DNA of 10,564 nt from JANLQX01 sp031381685. GTDB taxonomy: Bacteria > Actinomycetota > Acidimicrobiia > Acidimicrobiales > JANYDT01. This document shows positions 1 to 6,528 of the stretch, piece after piece. The number at the start of each line of letters is the position of its first letter. Positions within the stretch are counted from its first letter, which is position 1. The stretch is from NCBI GenBank assembly GCA_031381685.1, contig JANMYF010000131.1:1-10564 (forward strand). Reading direction: 5' to 3'. The position numbers were made by a program, and so were the translations under genes. The notes below the pieces were generated by a model, which saw only the letters and a program-made list of their open reading frames with translations, did no database searches and was not told the DNA's origin.

Positions 1-9
1 GAAGGTCCC

Positions 10-1002
10 GTGAATGCCACCACCGAACACACGCGTGAAGGCGTCCGACCAGCGCAAACGTTGGATTCGCCCCTCGCTCTGGAACACGTGGCCTGCTGTC
101 TCTGCGGGAACCAGGACGGTGTTCCGGTAGGCATCGGGGAGGACTTCGAATACCGGACGTCCGACCAGACGTTCCTCGCTGTGCGCTGCCCGACCTGTGC
201 GCTCGTCTACCTCGATCCACGCCCGAAGGGCAGCGAACTCGATCGCATCTATCCCGACAGCTATCACGCCTTCGCGTTCGACGAGGAGCAGTTCGGTCTC
301 GTCCACACGGTACGGAGTCGACTCGAAGCCCGTCGCCTGCTCCGCGCCGGCAGGGGTTTGGCGGCCAACGCCCGCATTCTCGACGTCGGTTGCGGCGATG
401 GTTTCCACCTCGACCTTCTGCGCCGGTACGGACCGGCAGGCTGGCGCCTGCAGGGGGTCGACATCGACCAGCGCGCGGTCGAGGCGGCTCGTCGCCGCGA
501 GCTCGACGTCGAGTGCTCGACCATCGAGGATGCGTCCATCGAACCCGGCTCGATCGACATGGCCCTGTGCATCCAGACGGTCGAGCACGTCGCCGACCCG
601 GTCGTACTGCTCCAGGCCATCGCCCGCGTCCTGCGACCCGGCGGACGGCTCTACCTGATCACGGACAACACCGGATCACCCGACTTCGCCATCGCCAAAG
701 GCCGGCACTGGGGCGGGTACCACTTTCCCCGGCACTGGAACCTGTTCAACAAGGCGTCGATGCGGCGACTCGCCGAACGCAGCAGCTTGGGCATCGACCG
801 ACTCGGGACCACCACGAGCCCGGTCAATTGGACCTACAGCGTGCGGAACCTGCTCGACGACTGGGGCGCGCCCCGATGGATTGTCGAGGAGTTCTCGCTC
901 AAGACCGCACCGTCGCTCGCATTCTTCACGCTGATCGACGGTGCCCTCAACATCGTGGGACGCGGCGCGCTGCTGCGCGTCATTCTCAGGAGGCCCCGAT
1001 GA
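10..1002 (+). CDS. Class I SAM-dependent methyltransferase with N-terminal zinc-ribbon-like motif
   Basis: A 330-residue protein. The N-terminus has two CxxC pairs, C29/C32 and C60/C63, spaced like the zinc ribbon that precedes many glycan-modifying methyltransferases. The Rossmann core follows: motif I ILDVGCGDG at 123-131, an acidic strand end VDID at about 150-153, a post-motif VEHVADP near 191, and LRPGGRLYL after that. This is the Methyltransf_11/23 fold, which moves a methyl group from S-adenosylmethionine to a substrate the sequence does not reveal. The start is GTG at 10, with GAAGG at 1-5 as ribosome binding site; TGA at 11-13 could be the stop of an upstream gene, giving a GTGA overlap. 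It overlaps the next gene by ATGA at 999-1002, so the two are probably translated together. The zinc ribbon and the FAD-enzyme neighbour suggest a nucleotide-sugar or surface-glycan substrate (inference). Fold certain, substrate unknown. Confidence 0.85.
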   Translation: MNATTEHTREGVRPAQTLDSPLALEHVACCLCGNQDGVPVGIGEDFEYRTSDQTFLAVRCPTCALVYLDPRPKGSELDRIYPDSYHAFAFDEEQFGLVHTVRSRLEARRLLRAGRGLAANARILDVGCGDGFHLDLLRRYGPAGWRLQGVDIDQRAVEAARRRELDVECSTIEDASIEPGSIDMALCIQTVEHVADPVVLLQAIARVLRPGGRLYLITDNTGSPDFAIAKGRHWGGYHFPRHWNLFNKASMRRLAERSSLGIDRLGTTTSPVNWTYSVRNLLDDWGAPRWIVEEFSLKTAPSLAFFTLIDGALNIVGRGALLRVILRRPR

Positions 1003-2411
1003 GCACCGCCAAACCGCCCGTCGTCGTCGTCGGCGGCGGGATCGCCGGGCTCGTTGCCGCTACCGAACTCGCCCGCTACGGCGTGCCCGCTGAGGTCTAC
1101 GAGGCTGGTCCCCGGCTCGCCGGTATGGCAGCCAGCCACACCGATCCCGACGGGTTCAGCTACGACGTCGGGGCCCATTTCGTCACCAACCGTTTCGTTG
1201 CCGCCGTTGGTATGCCCGGCCCATTCCGCACGCTGCCCCGCTATGGCGAGGTTGTCCACCTCGGACCGAACCGTCACCCGCACTATCCGCTGGGCCTTCT
1301 CGGCGTGCCGCGCTACGTTGCGAGTGCTGCCAACGAACGCATTCGACGGCCCAAACGAAACCTGGCCGTGGCCGCTGACCGTTTTCGCCACGAATACGGC
1401 GCCGCCTTGGCCGACGAGGTCGCCCTGCCGCTCCTCGAAGCCTGGTCGGGTCTGCCGGCCGATCAGCTGTCAGCGAGCGTCATCGACAAGATTCCCGCCG
1501 GCCTGCTCCAGACGATCTGGCTTCGGGCCGCGCAACGACTCACGCGACGCGCCGTCATGATCGGCTACTGCAAGGAAGAACCTTCCGCCACCGGTGTGCA
1601 CCACGTATCACCCGAACGCGGTGTGCAGGCCATCTGCGAGCACCTTGCTGCGCAACTGCCGCGAGCCGTGCAGCTCGACCACCCAATCGAAGCCATCTAT
1701 GTGGATCACGAGCGCGTCGTCGGAGCGCGGGTCAACGGCCACGACATCGAGACCGATACCGTCATCTCGACCCTGCCGGTGAACCGACTGCCGAACTTCG
1801 TGCAGGGGACCGATCTCACCGATCGCTTTCGCCGGTTCCGCTTCCGCGGACTCATCCTTGTCAACCTCAAGGTCCAGGGCCGCGGCCTCCTGCCCGACGT
1901 TGTTGTGTGGACCCCGAAAGGTTTTCCGTACTTCCGAGTCACCGAGACGCCGCTGGCCATGCCCTGGACTGCGCCTGACGGCAAGACCATGATTCTCTGC
2001 GAGCTCGGCGCGCAACCCGGCGACGACGTCTGGAATCTCAGCGACGACCAGGTCGTCGAACGATGCATCGCCACCCTGGACCCGCTCGTCCCGAACATCC
2101 GCTCCTTGGTGATCGGTGCGAGCGTGCTCCGACAGCCTCTGGGCTATCCCGTGTTCGCGCTCGAGTACGAACAGGACCGGGCTGCGCTGGCGAGTGAGGG
2201 AACCGGTGTGCACGGTCTCTACAGCGTCGGCCGAAACGGGGAATACGACCACATCCTGATGGAGGACACCTTCTGGCGTCTCCGACGCCGGATTCCGGCG
2301 ATGCTGGCGAGCCGCGAGGCGGCGGAGACTCGCGAACGGGTCGAAGGAACCAAACCGGCGGCCCGCCCCGACGACTTCTCGGAGACCGGAGAGGTCGCCC
2401 TCACGGCCTAG
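999..2411 (+). CDS. FAD-dependent oxidoreductase, amine oxidase / protoporphyrinogen oxidase-like
   Basis: A 470-residue protein starting at ATG 999; the open frame runs much further upstream, but the ATGA overlap with the methyltransferase stop, the GGAGG just before it (989-993) and the FAD fold beginning right after this Met fix the start. The N-terminal dinucleotide-binding motif is GGGIAG at 12-17, and E35 in VYEAG sits where the ribose-binding acid is expected. DGFSYDVGAHF at about 51-61 matches the second FAD contact of this superfamily. At 406-427 a C-terminal FAD segment reads GLYSVGRNGEYDH. This layout fits the NAD(P)-binding_8/amino-oxidase group, which includes protoporphyrinogen oxidase, phytoene desaturase-like enzymes and UDP-galactopyranose mutase-like proteins of polysaccharide clusters. 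With the neighbouring methyltransferase, a sugar or lipid-linked glycan role is likelier than heme synthesis (inference). The tail after about 445 is charged and probably disordered. Confidence 0.8.
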   Translation: MSTAKPPVVVVGGGIAGLVAATELARYGVPAEVYEAGPRLAGMAASHTDPDGFSYDVGAHFVTNRFVAAVGMPGPFRTLPRYGEVVHLGPNRHPHYPLGLLGVPRYVASAANERIRRPKRNLAVAADRFRHEYGAALADEVALPLLEAWSGLPADQLSASVIDKIPAGLLQTIWLRAAQRLTRRAVMIGYCKEEPSATGVHHVSPERGVQAICEHLAAQLPRAVQLDHPIEAIYVDHERVVGARVNGHDIETDTVISTLPVNRLPNFVQGTDLTDRFRRFRFRGLILVNLKVQGRGLLPDVVVWTPKGFPYFRVTETPLAMPWTAPDGKTMILCELGAQPGDDVWNLSDDQVVERCIATLDPLVPNIRSLVIGASVLRQPLGYPVFALEYEQDRAALASEGTGVHGLYSVGRNGEYDHILMEDTFWRLRRRIPAMLASREAAETRERVEGTKPAARPDDFSETGEVALTA

Positions 2412-2463
2412 TGGTGTGTCGCTCCCCGAGCGTTCCGTCGAGCCGGTGACAGCCGACGACCTA

Positions 2464-2559
2464 TGGCGGAGGTGGACGGGAATCGAACCCGCCCAACGAG
2501 GATCGCTCGTTGCACTCGCTTTGAAGGCGAGGGAGCCCACCAGGTACCCGGACACCTCC
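2464..2559 (-). tRNA. selC: tRNA-Sec (anticodon UCA), selenocysteine tRNA
   Basis: Read on the minus strand from 2559 to 2464, this is a 96-nt tRNA including an encoded CCA (2466-2464). The acceptor GGAGGTG pairs with CACCTCC, followed by discriminator G. The anticodon arm is CTCGC-CTTCAAA-GCGAG, putting TCA at the anticodon. A long variable arm follows, with a perfect 7-bp stem CAACGAG/CTCGTTG around a 5-nt loop. The T arm is GCGGG-TTCGATT-CCCGT. The UCA anticodon, long variable arm, overall length near the E. coli selC and G discriminator identify tRNA-Sec, charged with serine, converted by SelA and delivered by SelB to UGA codons. The eighth acceptor pair (T8 with C) and the middle of the D stem do not pair in my reading. 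No selA, selB or selD is in the window. It lies opposite to both flanking operons. Confidence 0.93.
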
Positions 2560-2781
2560 GTTCGCGAGCGTAGTCGCACGTCCGGTTCGGTCATCTGAAG
2601 ACTCCCTGGCGTCCCGACGGCGCTTTGACGCGATGCGACGCGAGCGTTGTCACTCCGCACCCGTACAGTGCCCCTCACCTCTTCCCCGGAGCATCTGCAT
2701 CGCTGTCCCCCTTGTGCCGACGGCCGTCCGTTCGTGCGCTCGGGCCGCGGCGATCATCTCGGACACTCTGCGAGGGAACCC
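2560..2781. other. Intergenic region between selC and the tad operon
   Basis: A 222-bp non-coding stretch that must hold the selC promoter (reading left) and probably the tad operon promoter (reading right). The only -35-like element for tad is TTGACG at 2625-2630, with a poor -10 (TGTCAC) 17 bp on. Two GACGCGA copies occur at 2627-2633 and 2637-2643. For selC, a TACGCT-like -10 lies about 7 nt before the tRNA 5' end. None of these is strong enough to call as a promoter. The ribosome binding site of the pilus operon is the clearest element. Confidence 0.5.
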
Positions 2782-3444
2782 ATGGTCACCGTTTGCTGGT
2801 CGGTCAAAGGAGGTGCTGGTGTGTCGGTCGTGAGCGCGGCGTTGGCGCTCTCGCTCGCGGACACCGCCGAGGATCCCGTTGTGCTCGTCGATCTCGCCGG
2901 CGACTCGGCGCACGTGCTCGGCCACCAGGGAAGTCACGACCGTCCGGGCGTGGGCGAGTGGTTCGCCACTGATCTCCCGGCGGCCGCCCTGGGTGGATTG
3001 GTCGAAACCGTCACGCCCCGTCTCTCGCTGCTCCGCCGGGGCACCGCCGTTGATGGTGCAGCGCCCGGGCGGGCCGGTGAGCTCGGTGCGTGGCTCGCGC
3101 AGTGGCCGGGAGACGTCGTGGTCGACCTCGGTACGAACGGTGATCTCCGAGCAGCGCTCCTGGCGGCGGCCGACCGGTCATTGCTGGTCCTGCGCCTTTG
3201 CTACCTCGGCATCCGCGCGGCGGTCGGCGCGCCCCGTCCCGATTTGGTCATCGTGGTGGAGGAGACGGGTCGTGCGCTCACGAGTGCCGATGTCGCCTCG
3301 GTGCTCGATGCACCGGTCGTCCGCATTCCGTACGACCCGTCGATCAGCCGCGCGGTCGACGCCGGTCTTCTGGCGTCGCGTCCTCCGAGGTTGCTCATGC
3401 GGGCCCTTCGTCCGGTCACCGACGCGCCTGGGAGCGTCCGATGA
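2782..3444 (+). CDS. CpaE/TadZ-like (Ssd-like) Tad pilus ParA/MinD-family protein
   Basis: A 220-residue protein of the SIMIBI/MinD fold, first gene of the pilus operon. The frame is open upstream, but ATG 2782 is preferred because the first beta strand MVTVCWSVKGG starts there; CGAGGG at 2771-2776 is a plausible ribosome binding site. The deviant Walker A is KGGAGVS at 9-15: the signature K9 is kept, but the second lysine of KGGxGK[ST] is valine (V14). VVLVDLAGD at 33-41 fits the switch region, and DVVVDLGT at 111-118 the Walker B strand. The end, YDPSISRAVDAGLL (184-197), is typical of actinobacterial CpaE-like proteins. Such proteins place or regulate the Tad machine; the M. tuberculosis counterpart in the same position is Rv3660c (Ssd), linked to septum control. 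The altered P-loop argues for weak or no ATP hydrolysis (inference). ATGA overlap with tadA. Confidence 0.8.
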   Translation: MVTVCWSVKGGAGVSVVSAALALSLADTAEDPVVLVDLAGDSAHVLGHQGSHDRPGVGEWFATDLPAAALGGLVETVTPRLSLLRRGTAVDGAAPGRAGELGAWLAQWPGDVVVDLGTNGDLRAALLAAADRSLLVLRLCYLGIRAAVGAPRPDLVIVVEETGRALTSADVASVLDAPVVRIPYDPSISRAVDAGLLASRPPRLLMRALRPVTDAPGSVR

Positions 3445-4580
3445 GACCGTCGATGCCGGTCGTGCGACACGCCGTCATCGACGAGTTGGTCGGTCTCGGA
3501 CAGCTCGCCGATGTCGACGATGCCACCGCGCCACCTCTTCGCTCGCACGTTGGTGACACCACCCGCCGTGTGCTTCGCCGAATGAGTCCGCTCCTCAGCG
3601 CGGACGAAATCGACGCGGCCGTCGATGACATCGTGGCCGACATCGCCGGCTACGGAGCGCTCGAAGTACTCCTTCACGACCCGGAGATCACCGAGATCAT
3701 GGTGAACGGTCCGGGTCCGGTGTGGACGGAGCGACACGGCGCCCTTGCGCGAACGGAGATCGCACTCGACGCCGCCATGCTTCGCCGGGCTATCGATCGC
3801 ATGATCCTTCCCCTCGGGCTTCGTCTCGATCGGCTGAGTCCGATGGTCGACGCCCGTCTCCCCGACGGCTCACGCGTGCACGCTGTGCTCCCCCCACTCG
3901 CCGTCGACGGCCCGTATCTGACCATTCGGCGATTCCGGTCTCTTCCGCTGACCCTCGACGAACTGGCCGACTCGTCGTTCGCCGCCTCCTTGCGCGCCGC
4001 GGTGCAGGATCGCCGGTCGATCCTCGTGTTCGGTGCGACGGGTTCCGGCAAGACCACCCTGCTGAACGCCCTCGGAGCATCGATCGCCGATGGCGAACGG
4101 CTCATCACGATCGAAGACACTGCGGAGTTGCGACTGCCCGGGGAACACGTTGTTCGCCTGGAGAGCCGACCGGCCACGGCGGAGGGACTCGGAGCGGTCG
4201 ATCTCCGCGCGCTGGTCCGCACCGCGCTACGCATGCGTCCGGACCGCCTGATCGTCGGCGAGGTTCGTGGGTCCGAGGCGTTCGATCTGGTGCAGGCGCT
4301 GCTCACCGGTCATCGCGGGGGTCTCGCCACGATCCACGCTCGGACGGCCGCGGACGCCCTCCGGCGATTGGAGACCCTCGTGCTGCTGGCGGGGTCGGGC
4401 TTGTCCGACGTTGCGGTTCGTCGACAGATCGCGGCGGCGTTCGATCTGATCGTCGGGGTCGAACGTCAGACCAACGGAGCTCGATGCGTCGCCTCGATCG
4501 GGCGAGTGCGCCTTGTCGGCGATGAACTGGTCGTCGACGCGCTGCGCACGGGTGACGCGCCAACGGAGGGGGAGGCGTGA
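3441..4580 (+). CDS. tadA: Tad pilus assembly ATPase TadA / CpaF
   Basis: A 379-residue cytoplasmic type II/IV secretion ATPase that powers pilin polymerisation through the TadB/TadC membrane platform. ATG 3441 overlaps the previous stop (ATGA 3441-3444). The N-terminal region carries the CpaF signature ITEIMVNGPGPVW near 83-95. The ATPase domain has Walker A GATGSGKTT at 198-206 (K204), the acidic IEDTAEL strand, an Asp-box-like stretch ending in LIVGEVRGSEAFD, and GHRGGLATIHA with the His-box histidine. The length fits CpaF/TadA without extra N-terminal domains. All catalytic motifs are present, so it should be active. It overlaps the next frame at GTGA 4577-4580, consistent with a translationally coupled operon. 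Confidence 0.95.
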   Translation: MRPSMPVVRHAVIDELVGLGQLADVDDATAPPLRSHVGDTTRRVLRRMSPLLSADEIDAAVDDIVADIAGYGALEVLLHDPEITEIMVNGPGPVWTERHGALARTEIALDAAMLRRAIDRMILPLGLRLDRLSPMVDARLPDGSRVHAVLPPLAVDGPYLTIRRFRSLPLTLDELADSSFAASLRAAVQDRRSILVFGATGSGKTTLLNALGASIADGERLITIEDTAELRLPGEHVVRLESRPATAEGLGAVDLRALVRTALRMRPDRLIVGEVRGSEAFDLVQALLTGHRGGLATIHARTAADALRRLETLVLLAGSGLSDVAVRRQIAAAFDLIVGVERQTNGARCVASIGRVRLVGDELVVDALRTGDAPTEGEA

Positions 4581-6250
4581 GCGCGATGAGCCTTCTCGTG
4601 CTGCTCGCTGCCGGGCTTCTGACGTTGCCGGCGGTGAAGGCTCCCGGTCCGGTACGTCTTCCTCAGGATGCCACCGACGGCGCCGTCGTGGCGGAGCGTC
4701 GCAGATACGTCTGGCACCCGTCGCACCTCGCCCTCGCTCTGTTCGTGGCATGGATCGCCGCCGGCACGATCACCGCCGTCGTGCTCGGGGTCGTTCTCAT
4801 GGTCGTGTACTCGCAGGTGCGCCGTTGGAACCAACGGACCGCCGCTCGCCGTATGGAGAACGAACTCCCGATCGTCCTTCACGACATCGCTCGCAGACTC
4901 CGCGCCGGAGATCCGGCCGGTCTCGCGTTCGCCGAAGCACTCGGCGCGACCAAGGGCGGCGTTCGCGGCTCCTACGCCGCGAGCATGCTGATGCGGGGCG
5001 AACCGCTCGCCGCAGCGATCTCCCGCTGGCACACCGACGCGTCTCGTGTTGTCCGTCCGAACGTCCTCGATGATCTGGTTCATGTCGTCGCAGTGGCCGA
5101 ACGCGTAGGAGGCCTGCGCGCTGCTGCCGTGGAGGCCGTCGCCGATCTGGCGACCGAACGGCGGGCGCTATCCCAGGAGACGGCCGCTCAAGCGAGTCAG
5201 GCAAAGGCTTCGGCCACGGTGATGACGGTCGCGCCGTTGGTCTTCAGCGCGCAGATGGTCCTGCGCGATCCGGTTGCGTCGAGGCTGCTGCTCCACACGC
5301 CAGTCGGCTGGGTGCTCGTCAGCTCCGGCCTGTCGTTCGACGTGGCGGCATGGCTGTGGATCCGGCGGGCCACGACCGGTGGCCGGATGCCCGCTCGCCC
5401 GCCGGCCGCGGCGCGGCGCTCGAGTCACCCCGCGCTGTCGGCCCGTCGCGCCGTTCTTGTCCGTTACTTCGTCGGCATCGCCCGGGCCGAGCGACGACTC
5501 GATGCGCTGGCCGACCGCCGCAGTGCGCAACCCGGCCCGACATCGGTGCCCCTGCTCGAACGTGTCGGAACGGTTGTCGAACGGAGCACGCTCGTTCTCC
5601 GGACGCGTCTCGATGTGGTCGTGGTCGGCCCGCGGGGTTCGCCGCGGTACACCGCATGGTCCACCGACCAACGCCGTCGTATGGGTCTCGCGGTCGTCGT
5701 GCTGCCGCCGCTGGTGTTCCTCCGGCCCTTTCTCGGGGCGCTCGCCGTTGTCGTCGTTGTCGTTGGGCCGAGGGTTCACGCCCACATCACCCGACAGCGT
5801 CAGCATCGGGAACGTACTGCCGCGGTCGGCCACACCATCGAACTCGTCCGGTCGGCGCTGGAATGCGGCGCGACACCGTCTGTCGCCGTCCTCGTCGTGG
5901 CGGAGGTCGGTGCGTCGGCCCTTCGTCCAGCCCTGCAGGGCGCTGCGACCGACCTTCGTCAGGGAGCGCCGTTCGACGACGTTGTGCGGCGACTCCTCGT
6001 GTCTGCGCCCGAACTCCGCTCGATGTCCGATGTCCTGCTGGCGAGCAGTCGTCTCGGACTGCCCGTCGTCGAAACCCTGCGCGGCCTGGCGTTCGAAGCG
6101 CGCGCCAGCCGACGTCGTGACGCCGAAGCCCGCGCTCGCCGACTTCCGGTCCTTCTGCTCTTCCCCGTCGTCTGTCTCACACTTCCCGCGTTCGTCCTTC
6201 TCACCGTTGCCCCGCTGCTACTCAGTGGACTCGGCTCCCTGCACCTCTAG
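4577..6250 (+). CDS. Fused TadB-TadC inner-membrane platform protein (two T2SSF modules)
   Basis: A 557-residue membrane protein whose single frame contains two type II secretion F modules, normally separate as TadB and TadC. Module 1: membrane segment at about 51-78, T2SSF helices about 96-210 (ELPIVLHDIARRLRAGDP is TadB-like), then membrane segments near 212-228 and 241-262. A basic, Pro/Ala-rich linker covers about 264-300. Module 2: membrane segment at about 369-397, T2SSF helices about 415-515 (HTIELVRSALECGATPSVA is TadC-like), and a final hydrophobic stretch at 523-550. The total is near the sum of the two normal proteins, so neither half seems truncated. GTG 4577 overlaps the tadA stop; ATG 4586, three codons later, is an alternative behind GGAGG at 4571-4575. 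The protein should anchor TadA and pass pilin through the membrane. An internal ATG at 5387 could start a separate TadC, but no stop separates the halves. Confidence 0.88.
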   Translation: MSAMSLLVLLAAGLLTLPAVKAPGPVRLPQDATDGAVVAERRRYVWHPSHLALALFVAWIAAGTITAVVLGVVLMVVYSQVRRWNQRTAARRMENELPIVLHDIARRLRAGDPAGLAFAEALGATKGGVRGSYAASMLMRGEPLAAAISRWHTDASRVVRPNVLDDLVHVVAVAERVGGLRAAAVEAVADLATERRALSQETAAQASQAKASATVMTVAPLVFSAQMVLRDPVASRLLLHTPVGWVLVSSGLSFDVAAWLWIRRATTGGRMPARPPAAARRSSHPALSARRAVLVRYFVGIARAERRLDALADRRSAQPGPTSVPLLERVGTVVERSTLVLRTRLDVVVVGPRGSPRYTAWSTDQRRRMGLAVVVLPPLVFLRPFLGALAVVVVVVGPRVHAHITRQRQHRERTAAVGHTIELVRSALECGATPSVAVLVVAEVGASALRPALQGAATDLRQGAPFDDVVRRLLVSAPELRSMSDVLLASSRLGLPVVETLRGLAFEARASRRRDAEARARRLPVLLLFPVVCLTLPAFVLLTVAPLLLSGLGSLHL

Positions 6251-6260
6251 GAGAATCCTA
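6248..6260 (+). promoter_or_regulatory. Inverted repeat spanning the tadBC stop, flp Shine-Dalgarno and flp start
   Basis: The bases TAGGA-GAA-TCCTA form a perfect 5-bp inverted repeat with a 3-nt loop. It contains the TAG stop of the fused tadBC gene (6248-6250), the AGGAG ribosome binding site (6249-6253) and the A of the flp ATG (6260). In mRNA it could form a small hairpin hiding the binding site until ribosomes finish tadBC. The stem is short and A-U rich, so the regulatory reading is speculative. The AGGAG with 6-nt spacing is in any case the strongest ribosome binding site in the operon, as expected for the most abundant product. Confidence 0.35.
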
Positions 6261-6463
6261 TGTACACATCCTTGTTGTCACGCCGTCCCGGGTCGGCCGG
6301 CGCGATCACCGACGAGACGGGACAGGCGTCGGTCGAATACGCCCTCGTGCTCCTCGGTGCCGCGCTGGTCGCCACGCTGCTCATCAGCTGGGCCACAAAG
6401 ACCAACCTGCTCGACGCTCTGTTCGATCACGTCCTCACCCTGATCAAGGGCAAGGCGAGCTGA
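6260..6463 (+). CDS. flp: Flp-type major pilin prepilin
   Basis: A 67-residue prepilin. A 21-residue leader ends in G21, then Q22-A-S-V-E26-Y27, the G|xxxxEY site cut and N-methylated by prepilin peptidase (TadV/CpaA type) with Glu at +5 as in Flp pilins. The hydrophobic helix runs from about 28 to 45 (ALVLLGAALVATLLISWA), followed by a short basic tail ending KGKAS. Small size, position after tadB/tadC and the EY motif fit the main fibre subunit; the M. tuberculosis equivalent by position is Rv3656c. It has a strong AGGAG site and starts 9 bp after the tadBC stop. Its last codons are duplicated downstream (see the repeat entries). The peptidase gene is not in the window. Confidence 0.9.
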   Translation: MYTSLLSRRPGSAGAITDETGQASVEYALVLLGAALVATLLISWATKTNLLDALFDHVLTLIKGKAS

Positions 6464-6467
6464 CGTG
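6418..6467 (+). repeat. Direct repeat copy 1: 3' end of flp
   Basis: A 50-bp segment covering the last codons of flp, its TGA stop (6461-6463) and the following CGTG. It recurs without mismatch at 6479-6528, an offset of 61 bp, separated by 11 bp. Similarity continues weakly upstream: 6411-6417 matches 6472-6478 at 5 of 7 bases. The copy includes AAGGCGAG, which can serve as a ribosome binding site for the GTG 4 bases after the stop. Confidence 0.95.
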
Positions 6468-6524
6468 GCGGTCGTCGTTCTGTTCGATCACGTCCTCACC
6501 CTGATCAAGGGCAAGGCGAGCTGA
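6465..6524 (+). pseudogene. 19-codon micro-ORF or remnant repeating the Flp C-terminus
   Basis: From GTG 6465 to TGA 6522-6524 there is a 19-residue frame MAVVVLFDHVLTLIKGKAS, whose last 14 residues equal the Flp C-terminus. It exists because the second repeat copy is in frame with the GTG at the end of copy 1. It has the same context (AAGGCGAG, stop, 4-base step to GTG) as the tadE start. It may be untranslated duplication debris, the remnant of a second flp gene reduced by deletion, or a coupling peptide that keeps ribosomes moving to tadE. It lacks the cleavage site and a full transmembrane helix, so it cannot be a pilin. Confidence 0.3.
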
Positions 6525-6528
6525 CGTG
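6479..6528 (+). repeat. Direct repeat copy 2: duplicated flp 3' end before tadE
   Basis: Identical over 50 bp to 6418-6467. Its terminal GTG (6526-6528) is the tadE start codon, and it supplies the AAGGCGAG ribosome binding site in front of it. The whole unit is 61 bp, which is not a multiple of three, so copy 2 lies in the +1 frame relative to flp. Because the repeat ends exactly with the GTG, the original arrangement was probably flp stop followed 4 bases on by the tadE start. Confidence 0.95.

Noticed and set aside
2420..2432. CGCTC-CCC-GAGCG hairpin after the FAD oxidoreductase as a terminator
   Set aside because: Only 5 bp with a 3-nt loop and no following T-run; too weak to call.
2416..2598. 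A 60-codon plus-strand open frame across the selC region
   Set aside because: It lies antisense to a clear tRNA-Sec and its composition has no domain signal; it is a chance frame.
2625..2669. Promoter for the tad operon from TTGACG/TGTCAC or TTGTCA/TACAGT
   Set aside because: The first has a poor -10 and the second has 11-bp spacing; neither meets a normal sigma-70-type layout.
1608..2678. Long minus-strand open frame of 356 codons
   Set aside because: Shadow of the FAD oxidoreductase and selC in GC-rich DNA; no recognisable motifs and the plus-strand gene is well supported.
6418..6528. The flp-tadE repeat as part of a CRISPR or mobile element
   Set aside because: Only two copies, containing pilin coding sequence, with no transposase or terminal inverted repeats.
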